Of a DNA stretch of 28,054 bases, positions 15,243 to 22,257 are shown one piece after another (the first letter of the stretch is position 1; the number at the start of each line of letters is the position of its first letter). This DNA comes from Chitinophaga pinensis (GTDB lineage: Bacteria > Bacteroidota > Bacteroidia > Flavobacteriales > Flavobacteriaceae). Under the pieces are notes generated by a model. The model worked only from the letters and a program-made list of their open reading frames with translations, ran no database searches and was not told the DNA's origin. The stretch covers positions 1 through 28,054 of the forward strand of contig CALPNL020000005.1 in NCBI GenBank assembly GCA_943324925.2, given 5' to 3'. The translations under genes and the position numbers were made by a program.

Positions 15243-15463
15243 TATTTATTAAAAAGACTTTTCATAATTGTATTTAAACCTTTAAATAGCATTATCATTG
15301 CGGTAATACAAATGCCAATTCCAATTGCTAAAATCAAATAATATAGTGTTTGCAATTTATTTATAAAAGCAAAATGGATAACCGCCGGACCAATGAACAA
15401 GCAGGGTAGGGAAATGGTAATGTATTTTATCCCTTTACTTAATAAATCTTTATTGGTATTCAT
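15242..15463 (-). CDS. Small membrane protein, DUF6095-like
   Basis: The 73-residue protein has two hydrophobic segments (about residues 13-33 and 40-60), with a basic N-terminus (MNTNKDLLSKGIKY) and a basic C-terminus (IMKSLFNK), giving a hairpin topology with both ends inside. Length and pattern, including GPAVIHFAF in the turn, match DUF6095, a flavobacterial family of unknown role that I recall next to murQ. It starts 2 bases after the murQ stop codon and its own stop overlaps the start of the pentapeptide gene, so it is translated as part of that operon. Confidence 0.83.
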   Translation of the reverse strand: MNTNKDLLSKGIKYITISLPCLFIGPAVIHFAFINKLQTLYYLILAIGIGICITAMIMLFKGLNTIMKSLFNK

Positions 15464-15465
15464 AG

Positions 15466-16287
15466 TTACTTGTTTTCATTGTTAAAATGGTCCACCGCTT
15501 TTCTTACACTTCCATATTTAGCTAGCAATTCTGATCCTTTTTCATAAGTTACAGGTATTTCGCCCATTATCATTTTCACACCACGATCAACGAGTTTACT
15601 ATTACTCAATTGCATGTCTACCATTTTATTTCCTTTCACTTTCCCCAATTGGATCATTGTGGATGTTGAAATCATATTTAGAACTAATTTTTGTGCAGTT
15701 CCAGCTTTCATTCGCGAACTTCCGGTAACAAATTCAGGTCCAACAATCACTTCAATTGGAAATTTTGCTGTTTGCGAAAGCGGACTTCCAGCATTACAAG
15801 AAATAGAACCCGTGATGATATTATTTTCATTACAGGCTTTCAAACCTCCAATTACATAAGGCGTAGTTCCTGAAGCTGCAATTCCAATTACTACATCATT
15901 TTCTGAAATATTTTCTGCTTTTAGGTCAATCCACGCTTGTGTTGGGTTGTCTTCGGCATTTTCTACAGCTCGTCGGATGGCTTTATCTCCACCAGCAATA
16001 ATTCCATTTACTAAATCAAAAGGGACTCCAAAAGTAGGCGGACATTCTGAGGCATCCACAATTCCTAATCGACCAGAAGTACCTGCTCCGATATAAAAAA
16101 GTCGACCGCCTTCTTGCATTTTAGAAACGATTTTAGAGACTAATTGTGAGATTTGAGGCAATGCTTTTTCAACTGCCAAAGGAACTTTTTGATCTTCTTG
16201 ATTGATATTGAATAGCAATTCTTCAACCGACATTTTTTCTAAATGTTCGTATTTTGAAGATTGTTCGGTAGTTTTAATAAATGTCAT
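15466..16287 (-). CDS. murQ: N-acetylmuramic acid 6-phosphate etherase
   Basis: MurQ removes the lactyl ether from MurNAc-6-phosphate to give GlcNAc-6-phosphate and D-lactate, in cytoplasmic recycling of cell-wall sugar. The 273-residue protein has a SIS sugar-phosphate fold with GAGTSGRLGIVDASECPP (residues 67-84, E81 being the expected catalytic glutamate), GIAASGTTPYVIGG and GPEFVTGSSRMKAGTAQK. The ATG at 16287 (MTFIKTTEQS) is better than the in-frame ATG at 16314, which would span the -7 promoter box. The length is slightly below the roughly 300 residues of the E. coli enzyme. No kinase or PTS gene for MurNAc is nearby. It heads the DUF6095-pentapeptide row. Confidence 0.96.
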   Translation of the reverse strand: MTFIKTTEQSSKYEHLEKMSVEELLFNINQEDQKVPLAVEKALPQISQLVSKIVSKMQEGGRLFYIGAGTSGRLGIVDASECPPTFGVPFDLVNGIIAGGDKAIRRAVENAEDNPTQAWIDLKAENISENDVVIGIAASGTTPYVIGGLKACNENNIITGSISCNAGSPLSQTAKFPIEVIVGPEFVTGSSRMKAGTAQKLVLNMISTSTMIQLGKVKGNKMVDMQLSNSKLVDRGVKMIMGEIPVTYEKGSELLAKYGSVRKAVDHFNNENK

Positions 16288-16311
16288 TTTTAAGTTTAAA
16301 TGATTTAAGTT

Positions 16312-16319
16312 CAAAGTTA
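16312..16319 (-). promoter_or_regulatory. -7 element for murQ
   Basis: CAAAGTTA on the + strand is TAACTTTG on the - strand, a full TAnnTTTG match 24 bases before the murQ ATG. The expected -33 position shows only GTG (complement of CAC, 16338-16340). Confidence 0.5.
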
Positions 16320-16381
16320 CAAAGATTTTACGGAAAGCACAGTTGTAATTATAGTAATTTAATCACTTAATTTTCAGTAAA

Positions 16382-17062
16382 TTAAATGAAATAAGCAATT
16401 GCGATTCCGAGTACAATCATCGAAATTTTGGCAATATTGAACTTGTGACCTTCACTACTTTCAAATATTATAGTAGACGAAATATGGAATAAAATACCAA
16501 TAACTACGGCAGTAATTTCAGTATAGTAAGTATTGATTACCGGAATAATTTCTGAAACTAAAGTTCCTAATGGCGTCATAATGGCAAAGAAAATCATAAA
16601 TAGAAACAATGCTTTCTTATTCAATTCTGCATTAATAAAAAAGGTGGTTAATATAATCGCAATTGGAAAGTGATGTATGGCAATTCCCAAAGCTAATTTG
16701 TGTTGGTGTCCAACGGGAAAACCTTCTAAAAAGGCGTGAATACACAAACTAACAAATAACAGCCACGGCATTTTATGTAATTTATCATGTCCGTGAACGT
16801 GTCCATGTTCTGCCCCTTTCGAGAAAAATTCTAAGACAATTTGAAATAGAATTCCAAACATAATAAACAATCCAATAGTTGGATTTTGATTTAAATAAAG
16901 GTCTGGAAGCAAATGCATTACTGTTAGTGATAATAAAAAAGAACCACTAAATGCTAATAGTAATTTTAGATTTTTTTTAGCCTTTGGCTTTATAAATAAG
17001 GCAACAGTATAGCCAAATAATACAGAAAACAAAGGCAATATAAATGGTAAATAGGTACTCAT
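16382..17062 (-). CDS. ZIP family metal transporter
   Basis: The 226-residue membrane protein has about seven or eight hydrophobic segments. The ZIP metal pathway is seen in two helices: H109 and E113 in CIHAFLEGFPVG, and H130-H131 in AIHHFPIA. A histidine-rich cytosolic loop, EHGHVHGHDKLH (residues 85-96), lies just before, as is usual in ZIP proteins. It should import zinc or another divalent metal down its gradient. The ATG overlaps the stop codon of the upstream methyltransferase gene (TAATG), implying coupled translation. It is not an obvious partner of murQ, which has its own promoter. Confidence 0.92.
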   Translation of the reverse strand: MSTYLPFILPLFSVLFGYTVALFIKPKAKKNLKLLLAFSGSFLLSLTVMHLLPDLYLNQNPTIGLFIMFGILFQIVLEFFSKGAEHGHVHGHDKLHKMPWLLFVSLCIHAFLEGFPVGHQHKLALGIAIHHFPIAIILTTFFINAELNKKALFLFMIFFAIMTPLGTLVSEIIPVINTYYTEITAVVIGILFHISSTIIFESSEGHKFNIAKISMIVLGIAIAYFI

Positions 17063-17826
17063 TACTTGAAAATCAATATTAATCGTTCACTTTCTTTTTT
17101 ATGGAATTTTTTCAGTTTGTAGTCACCAAAAATATCAAGTAAATAAATTCCTGCTTCTTCCATCATGATTTCAAAATCCTCTAGTGTAATAGCTTTTACT
17201 TTTTCTGTAAAATGAAATTTTTCCCCTTGATCTTCAAAATTAATTTCTTTGTAAATATAGCCGTCTTTTAAATACCTTTTTATATGAAAATCGATATTAT
17301 CGACACTTTTTAATTCTTCTGGCACTAAATTGGCCAATACATTTGGCACATTCATAAAGTCAATTACGGCAAAACCATATTCCGAAATGCTATCTCTTAT
17401 TGCTTTAAGAGTAGTGAAGTTATCTTCTTCATTTTCAAAATATCCAAAGCTGGTAAACAAATTAAAAATAGCATCGAATTTTTGGTCAAATGGTTTACGC
17501 ATATCGTGTTCAACGAATTTTAGCGTTTCATTCTCGAAATCTTTTGCTAAAGCAATACTATTTGATGACAAATCTGCTCCTGTTACATTGAATCCCATTT
17601 GGTTTAAGTAGATGGAATGACGCCCTTTTCCGCAAGCTAAATCTAATATTTTTGCCTCTTCAGGTAGATTCAAATAGTGAACGATGTTATCCATAAACAA
17701 CTGTGCTTCCGTTTCATCACGTTCTTTGTAAAGTATATGATAGTAAGGAGAATCGAACCATGAAGCAAACCAATTGTTGGTTTTTAATGGTAAATTTTGT
17801 TCCATTTGTTTATTTGAATCGGACAT
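17062..17826 (-). CDS. Class I SAM-dependent methyltransferase
   Basis: The 254-residue protein has a Rossmann methyltransferase core: motif I ILDLACGKGRHS (residues 60-71), GADLSSNSIALAK (motif II, 83-95), VEHDMRKPF and FDAIFNLFTSFGYFE. The N-terminal part (WFASWFDSPYYHILYKERD) is characteristic of a conserved flavobacterial group. The C-terminal half (KEINFEDQGEKFHFTEKV, ITLEDFEIMMEEAG) resembles small-molecule methyltransferases. The substrate is unknown. A second in-frame ATG lies seven codons in; I keep the first because it still leaves room for the promoter at 17855-17862. It is co-transcribed with the ZIP gene and divergent from the RlmL-like gene. Confidence 0.88.
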   Translation of the reverse strand: MSDSNKQMEQNLPLKTNNWFASWFDSPYYHILYKERDETEAQLFMDNIVHYLNLPEEAKILDLACGKGRHSIYLNQMGFNVTGADLSSNSIALAKDFENETLKFVEHDMRKPFDQKFDAIFNLFTSFGYFENEEDNFTTLKAIRDSISEYGFAVIDFMNVPNVLANLVPEELKSVDNIDFHIKRYLKDGYIYKEINFEDQGEKFHFTEKVKAITLEDFEIMMEEAGIYLLDIFGDYKLKKFHKKESERLILIFK

Positions 17827-17854
17827 TATCTTTTTTCAATTAATTAAAGTCGAG

Positions 17855-17862
17855 CAAATTTA
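17855..17862 (-). promoter_or_regulatory. -7 element for the methyltransferase-ZIP operon
   Basis: CAAATTTA on the + strand is TAAATTTG on the - strand, a full TAnnTTTG match 28 bases upstream of the ATG at 17826. It lies only 3 bases from the -7 box of the divergent rlmL-like gene. Confidence 0.5.
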
Positions 17863-17865
17863 GTG

Positions 17866-17873
17866 TATTTTTG
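17866..17873 (+). promoter_or_regulatory. -7 element for the RlmL-like gene
   Basis: TATTTTTG is a full TAnnTTTG match 21 bases before the ATG at 17895. Its -33 region would fall over the opposing promoter. Confidence 0.5.
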
Positions 17874-17894
17874 CAACCAATTCTTGATTTTATA

Positions 17895-19070
17895 ATGGAA
17901 AATAATTTTAAAATGATTGCCAAAACCTTCTTTGGTTTTGAAGAAATCCTTGCTAATGAGCTTAAAATGCTTGGTGCACAGGAGGTGGAGCAAGGCGTTA
18001 GAATGGTTAGTTTTAAAGGGGATAAGGGTTTTATGTACAAAGCCAATTTGTCTTTGAGAACTGCATTGAAAATACTAAAACCTATTTATTTTTTCAAAGC
18101 TACTAATGAAAGCCAATTATATAAAGGGGTACAAGGGATTAATTGGTCTAAGTTTATTAGTGCCAATCAAACTTTCGTTATAGATGCTACCGTTCATTCA
18201 ACTCATTTTAATCATTCAGAGTTTATTTCTCAAAAATGTAAAGATGCTATAGTAGATCAATTTCGAGAAAGAACAGGGCAGAGGCCAAGTATTGATAAAG
18301 CACACCCCGATTTAAGAATTAATATTCACATTGATAAAGACCAAGTTTCTGTTGCTTTGGATACTTCTGGGAATTCATTGCACCAAAGAGGCTATCGTTC
18401 AGCCACAAATATTGCTCCTATAAATGAAGTTTTAGCTGCTGGAATTCTTATTCTATCCGGTTGGGACGGTCAGTCTGATTTTTTGGATCCAATGTGTGGA
18501 TCTGGAACTTTTCTTGCTGAAGCTGCTATGATTGCTTGCAATATTCCGGCAAACATAAACAGAAAAGAGTTTGCTTTTGAGAAATGGAACGATTGGGATA
18601 ATGATCTTTTTGATATGATAATGGATTCGTTATTGAAGAAAGTTCGAGAATTTCATTACACAATTAAAGGATTTGATAAAGCGCCAAGTGCGGTAAGTAA
18701 AGCAAAAGAGAATATAAAAAATGCCAATTTAGAAGAATATGTTACCGTTCAAGAAAATAATTTTTTTGAAAGTGAAAAAACTTCAGAAGGTAAATTACAC
18801 ATCGTTTTTAACCCGCCTTATGATGAACGTTTGGATATTCATATGGAAGAATTCTATAAGAATATTGGCGATACTTTAAAGAAGAATTATCCTGGAACCA
18901 ACGCCTGGTTTATTACTGGAAATTTAGAAGCCTTAAAGTATGTAGGTCTTAAACCATCTCGAAAAATTAAGTTATTTAATGCTAGTATTGAAGCTAGATT
19001 GGTTAAATATGAAATGTATGAAGGTAGCAAAAGAACAAAATTTCAGGCGCTAGATAATCCTACAAAATAA
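17895..19070 (+). CDS. THUMP-domain rRNA methyltransferase, RlmL/RlmK-like
   Basis: The 391-residue protein combines an N-terminal ferredoxin-like and THUMP RNA-binding part (about 5-160) with a SAM methyltransferase. Motif I is FLDPMCGSGTF (196-206) and the N2-guanine signature is NPPYDERL (306-313). This is the layout of the N-terminal half of E. coli RlmL, which makes m2G2445 in 23S rRNA; the RlmK half is absent. The target in this organism is inferred. The ATG at 17895 (MENNFKMIAK) is preferred to the one at 17871, which lies inside the -7 box. It is followed after 10 bases by a small membrane protein gene in the same operon. Confidence 0.92.
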   Translation: MENNFKMIAKTFFGFEEILANELKMLGAQEVEQGVRMVSFKGDKGFMYKANLSLRTALKILKPIYFFKATNESQLYKGVQGINWSKFISANQTFVIDATVHSTHFNHSEFISQKCKDAIVDQFRERTGQRPSIDKAHPDLRINIHIDKDQVSVALDTSGNSLHQRGYRSATNIAPINEVLAAGILILSGWDGQSDFLDPMCGSGTFLAEAAMIACNIPANINRKEFAFEKWNDWDNDLFDMIMDSLLKKVREFHYTIKGFDKAPSAVSKAKENIKNANLEEYVTVQENNFFESEKTSEGKLHIVFNPPYDERLDIHMEEFYKNIGDTLKKNYPGTNAWFITGNLEALKYVGLKPSRKIKLFNASIEARLVKYEMYEGSKRTKFQALDNPTK

Positions 19071-19080
19071 ATTTATAATT

Positions 19081-19317
19081 ATGACTAGATTACAAGTTAA
19101 AGCTTTCGTTTTTCAACTGTTAGGTTTTGCAGTTTTATTTATTATAAGCCGAATTTTATTCGAAAAATATTCAAATTTAACTGGTTTTTGGGTTCCAATC
19201 ACTGCATTTGTAGTAAGTACAATTTTGGCACCTAAGTTTCAAGCTGTTAAAACAAACGATGGAGAAAAGTTATTTATGAAATGGTTATTCTTAAAAGGAA
19301 TTAAAGAAATTAAGTAA
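19081..19317 (+). CDS. Small membrane protein of unknown function
   Basis: The 78-residue protein has two hydrophobic segments (about residues 9-25 and 35-50) and a basic amphipathic tail (LFMKWLFLKGIKEIK). No motif points to a function. It starts 10 bases after the RlmL-like gene on the same strand and is presumably co-transcribed. Its stop codon TAA (19315-19317) directly abuts the stop codon of the convergent DUF6048-like gene, with no space for a terminator. The frame has family-like composition and is not a shadow of another gene. Confidence 0.75.
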   Translation: MTRLQVKAFVFQLLGFAVLFIISRILFEKYSNLTGFWVPITAFVVSTILAPKFQAVKTNDGEKLFMKWLFLKGIKEIK

Positions 19318-20052
19318 TTACTTTTTCTTTTTTTTCTCTTCCTTTTTAGTAGACTTTGTTTTGTACAAGGGCAAAAAGTAGGAAACGCTATAGTTAAATC
19401 CAATTCCGAAATCGCCATTGTATGTTCTATTAAATCCAGGAATGTACAAATTATCAAAATTGTCAGGCTTGGTATTAGTTAACAATCGATTCATTCTAAC
19501 ACTAAAGCCTAAGTAAATATTTTTAAGAACTTCGGCTTTTAAACCCAATACCACTTCTATCCATTGAGAAGTAAGTCCGTTGAATTTTTCACCTGAAATT
19601 ACTGTTGGTGCTTCTGGAAAATAATTGGATGTATTATAGATATTATAGGAGTTTAGCGTTTGGCTGAAAGTGCTTGCTCCGTATCTCATACCAATGTAAA
19701 GCATATTTCTCATATCAAGCCAATTTTCATAGGAATTGTAATCGAAACCTACTTTTAAATAAGTGCCTTGTGTTGTAAAACTCAATCTATTATCCTCAAC
19801 AGTTGTATTTTCATTACCTAATTCGCCAGCGAGATAATAATTTTTTGTCAAGCGATAATCTCCTACAAATTCAATTCCTGTATAATTTTTATCATAAAAA
19901 GATTGTATCAATTTTGATATGTCTGCACCGAATCGAACACCGTATTTTTCAATTTTGGGAGGGATGCTATCTGTTGTTTTTGTCTGAGCGATCACCAATA
20001 ATGACGTCAAAATCAGAAGTATACTAAAAGTAAATTTTGACATGTGTTTCAT
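19318..20052 (-). CDS. Predicted outer-membrane beta-barrel protein, DUF6048-like
   Basis: The 244-residue protein has a signal peptide (FTFSILLILTSLLVIAQ, cut near residues 22-23) and then alternating amphipathic strands: GVRFGADISKLI, YTGIEFVGDYRLTKNYYLAGELG, GTYLKVGFDYN, LYIGMRYGAS, QWIEVVLGLKAE, IYLGFSVRMNRLL and GDFGIGFNYSVSYFLP. That is an eight-strand-like barrel pattern of the outer membrane, as in DUF6048. The C-terminus is an unusual lysine tail (KSTKKEEKKKKK) coded by A-runs of up to 8. The gene overlaps the upstream DUF6452-like gene by 29 bases from this ATG, or 20 from an ATG three codons in. I recall the two families as frequent neighbours. Confidence 0.82.
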   Translation of the reverse strand: MKHMSKFTFSILLILTSLLVIAQTKTTDSIPPKIEKYGVRFGADISKLIQSFYDKNYTGIEFVGDYRLTKNYYLAGELGNENTTVEDNRLSFTTQGTYLKVGFDYNSYENWLDMRNMLYIGMRYGASTFSQTLNSYNIYNTSNYFPEAPTVISGEKFNGLTSQWIEVVLGLKAEVLKNIYLGFSVRMNRLLTNTKPDNFDNLYIPGFNRTYNGDFGIGFNYSVSYFLPLYKTKSTKKEEKKKKK

Positions 20053-20527
20053 TTTCAGTTGTTATATTTGAGGTAGTGATCACTATATTTTGAATCCAGT
20101 AACCATCAGGAATTAAAGTCTCAGTTTTAATAAAAGGCAGTGTAGAATTTAGAGTAAAGTTAGTTTTGAATCCGCAAGCTCTAGAAACAAATAGGTTTTG
20201 TCTTGAATAATTAAATTGAAGGAAATCTTCATTATCAATGGTTACATCAGTGCTATTTAGTATAAAGCTATATTTAGATATATCTTGGGTTATACTTAAA
20301 GGAATTTGAATTTTACTCGTACCTGTGAACGCTAAACTGTTAGTAGAATTAATTTCTTTTACAGCTAAATTAGTTACATTTTTTTTAACTGTAGGATTTA
20401 GGATATCATAAAATTCAATTATTAATTTCGGAGTTGTTGGTGTTGTTGTTTCACAAATGTCGTCTTTTTCGCAGCTTGAAAAAGTGACTAAAAATAAACA
20501 AATAAAAAGTAGTTGTATCTTTTTCAT
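20024..20527 (-). CDS. Predicted surface lipoprotein, DUF6452-like
   Basis: The 167-residue protein begins with a lipoprotein signal, MKKIQLLFICLFLVTFSSC, with lipidated C19. The next residues are EKDD, matching the K-(D/E)2 lipoprotein export signal described for surface lipoproteins of Capnocytophaga, so it may face outward. The mature part (ICETTTPTTPKLIIEFYD, LQFNYSRQNLFVSRACGFK, IQNIVITTSNI) looks beta-rich and resembles DUF6452. Function is unknown. It follows the superoxide dismutase gene after 28 bases and overlaps the barrel-protein gene, which suggests the lipoprotein and the barrel act together. Confidence 0.83.
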   Translation of the reverse strand: MKKIQLLFICLFLVTFSSCEKDDICETTTPTTPKLIIEFYDILNPTVKKNVTNLAVKEINSTNSLAFTGTSKIQIPLSITQDISKYSFILNSTDVTIDNEDFLQFNYSRQNLFVSRACGFKTNFTLNSTLPFIKTETLIPDGYWIQNIVITTSNITTENETHVKIYF

Positions 20528-20555
20528 TTAGGTTATTGAATTTACGTTATATGAA

Positions 20556-21329
20556 TCAATCTTTTTTTAAGGCTTCTTCATATTTTTCGCCAACTATTTT
20601 CCAATTTATAATATTAAAAAAGGCATCAATATAGTTTTTTCGAGAATTTTGGTATTCTAAATAGTAAGCATGTTCCCAAACGTCTAGCGTCAATATTGGT
20701 TTACCTGGAACTTCAGCTCTAGGCATTAACGGATTGTCTTGATTTGCAGTGGTGGTCACTTTTAATTTTCCAGAGCTATCTACTATTAACCATGCCCAAC
20801 CCGAACCAAATACTCGGTTAGCTGCATTTTTAAATTGGTTTTTAAAACCATCAATTGAGCCAAAGTCTCTGTTAATAGCAATTGCTAAAGTGTCTTTTGG
20901 TTGGCTTCCTGATTTTGGACCTATACATTCAAAAAACAAGGAGTGGTTATAATAGCCGCCGGCATTGTTTCTAATATTCAAACTGTCAGGTATTGATTTA
21001 GAAAGTATTTCTTCAATAGATAAATCTTCAAAATCAGTCCCTTTAATTGCTTTGTTCAAGCTATTAGTATAATTTAAATAGTGTTTTGAATAATGCAACT
21101 GCATCGTTCCGGCTTCAATTTCTGGAGAAACAGCATCATAAGAAAAAGGTAATTTTACAAGTTCAAAAGAACCCTCGTTAGCTTCAACATCACTTGGAGA
21201 GCCAATTGTAAATTTTTCTTCAGCTGTAGGTAAGGGAACTTCTACAACCTCTGTTAGTTTTTTATTATTACAAGAAATTACTAGGGTAAGTAATGAAAAA
21301 CACAGTAAGTAAAATTTTGCCTTTTTCAT
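20556..21329 (-). CDS. Exported Fe/Mn superoxide dismutase, lipoprotein form
   Basis: The 257-residue protein is a Fe/Mn superoxide dismutase carrying a lipoprotein signal: MKKAKFYLLCFSLLTLVISC with lipidated C20, then a polar linker to about residue 55. The enzyme domain keeps all four metal ligands: H79 in MQLHYSKHY, H129 in GGYYNHSLFF, and D216 and H220 in LDVWEHAYYLEYQ. It should dismutate superoxide outside the cytoplasm; whether iron or manganese is used cannot be read. The ATG at 21329 is chosen over an in-frame ATG at 21389, since that would add a basic stretch before the signal and overlap the upstream gene. It lies 4 bases after the acyl-CoA-binding protein gene. Confidence 0.92.
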   Translation of the reverse strand: MKKAKFYLLCFSLLTLVISCNNKKLTEVVEVPLPTAEEKFTIGSPSDVEANEGSFELVKLPFSYDAVSPEIEAGTMQLHYSKHYLNYTNSLNKAIKGTDFEDLSIEEILSKSIPDSLNIRNNAGGYYNHSLFFECIGPKSGSQPKDTLAIAINRDFGSIDGFKNQFKNAANRVFGSGWAWLIVDSSGKLKVTTTANQDNPLMPRAEVPGKPILTLDVWEHAYYLEYQNSRKNYIDAFFNIINWKIVGEKYEEALKKD

Positions 21330-21333
21330 GATA

Positions 21334-21603
21334 TTATTTATTATGTAATGATAATATATTTTGAATATATAATTCTTTCGCTTCTTCAACTGACAAATGA
21401 CTTATTTGCATCCATGCATTGGTTTTAAAAGCATTTCTTAAATCTAAATTTGAATTTGGTATTCCATTTGTAGTTCCAAATGTAGCTTGCTTATAATAAG
21501 CGTATAATCGTAATTGCATATCTTGAGGCAATGAATCCTGCGACATTTTTGAAGCTATTTCAACAGCTTCAGCAAATCTGGTTTCTAAGTCTCTCTCGTC
21601 CAT
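21334..21603 (-). CDS. Acyl-CoA-binding protein
   Basis: The 89-residue protein is a full-length, single-domain acyl-CoA-binding protein, a four-helix bundle that sequesters long-chain acyl-CoA in the cytoplasm. The family core LRLYAYYKQATFG (helix 2) is clear, and NAFKTNAWMQISHLSVEEAKELYI gives the later helices with the tryptophan that stacks on the ligand. The usual K-x-x-A-W motif is TNAW with a lysine three residues before. Such proteins are sporadic in bacteria but common in Bacteroidota. It sits 3 bases after psd and 4 before the dismutase gene, within the phospholipid operon, so a role in handling acyl chains for lipid synthesis is a reasonable inference. Confidence 0.92.
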   Translation of the reverse strand: MDERDLETRFAEAVEIASKMSQDSLPQDMQLRLYAYYKQATFGTTNGIPNSNLDLRNAFKTNAWMQISHLSVEEAKELYIQNILSLHNK

Positions 21604-21606
21604 TTA

Positions 21607-22257
21607 TTACTTTATTGCAATTATTGTTTTACCACCAACTGCTTTTTCATTGAGTTTTACATTAATTTCAGATCCTAGCGGTAAGAATAAATCTACTCTT
21701 GATCCAAATTTGATAAATCCTGCATCGGTACCTTGAACTACTTGAGTTCCTACTTCTGCATAATTTACAATTCTTTTGGCTAGTGCTCCAGCAATTTGAC
21801 GGTAAAGAATTTCTCCAAATACCTTATTTTCAACAACTATTGTTGTTCTTTCGTTCTCTTCACTTGCCTTTGGATGCCAAGCCACTAGAAATTTACCTGG
21901 GTGATACTTACTAAATTTAACCAGTCCATTTACAGGGTAACGTGTCACGTGAACATTAATTGGCGACATGAAAATAGATACTTGCATGCGCTTATCTTTA
22001 AAATACTCACCTTCATATACCTCTTCAATTACGACTACTTTTCCATCAACAGGAGCAATAATATGGTTGTCATTGATCTCCACTTTTCTGACCGGATTTC
22101 TGAAAAATTGTAAAATAATTATCAATAATAGTAAGATTACTATTTCAATAGTTTTTTGCAACCATAAAGTACTAACAAATGTGTCTGTTAATAATAAAAG
22201 TGCTACCGTTAATGTAGTTGAAACTAATATAATTTTTCCGCCTTCTTTATGAAACAT
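21607..22257 (-). CDS. psd: Phosphatidylserine decarboxylase proenzyme
   Basis: Psd removes carbon dioxide from phosphatidylserine to give phosphatidylethanolamine at the inner membrane. The 216-residue form is the short archaeal/Bacteroidota type: two N-terminal hydrophobic segments (about 9-25 and 37-51), PVDGKV (69-74), SIFMSPINVHVTRYP (94-108), and the self-cleavage site GS in IKFGSRVD (G185-S186), which becomes the pyruvoyl group. The expected small subunit is about 31 residues. I place the start at 22257 (MFHKEGGKII); the in-frame ATG at 22308 lies well inside cdsA. The start overlaps the cdsA stop by 11 bases, so translation is probably coupled. Confidence 0.94.
   Translation of the reverse strand: MFHKEGGKIILVSTTLTVALLLLTDTFVSTLWLQKTIEIVILLLLIIILQFFRNPVRKVEINDNHIIAPVDGKVVVIEEVYEGEYFKDKRMQVSIFMSPINVHVTRYPVNGLVKFSKYHPGKFLVAWHPKASEENERTTIVVENKVFGEILYRQIAGALAKRIVNYAEVGTQVVQGTDAGFIKFGSRVDLFLPLGSEINVKLNEKAVGGKTIIAIK

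Noticed and set aside
14220..17062. TerC, pentapeptide, murQ and ZIP genes as a defence or stress island
   Set aside because: Base composition matches the flanks, no mobile-element genes are present and every gene has a plausible core role. The row looks like ordinary flavobacterial gene order.
21330..21389. 20-residue N-terminal extension of the superoxide dismutase
   Set aside because: It lies inside the acyl-CoA-binding gene and would place a basic stretch before the lipoprotein signal. The ATG at 21329 gives a classic signal peptide.
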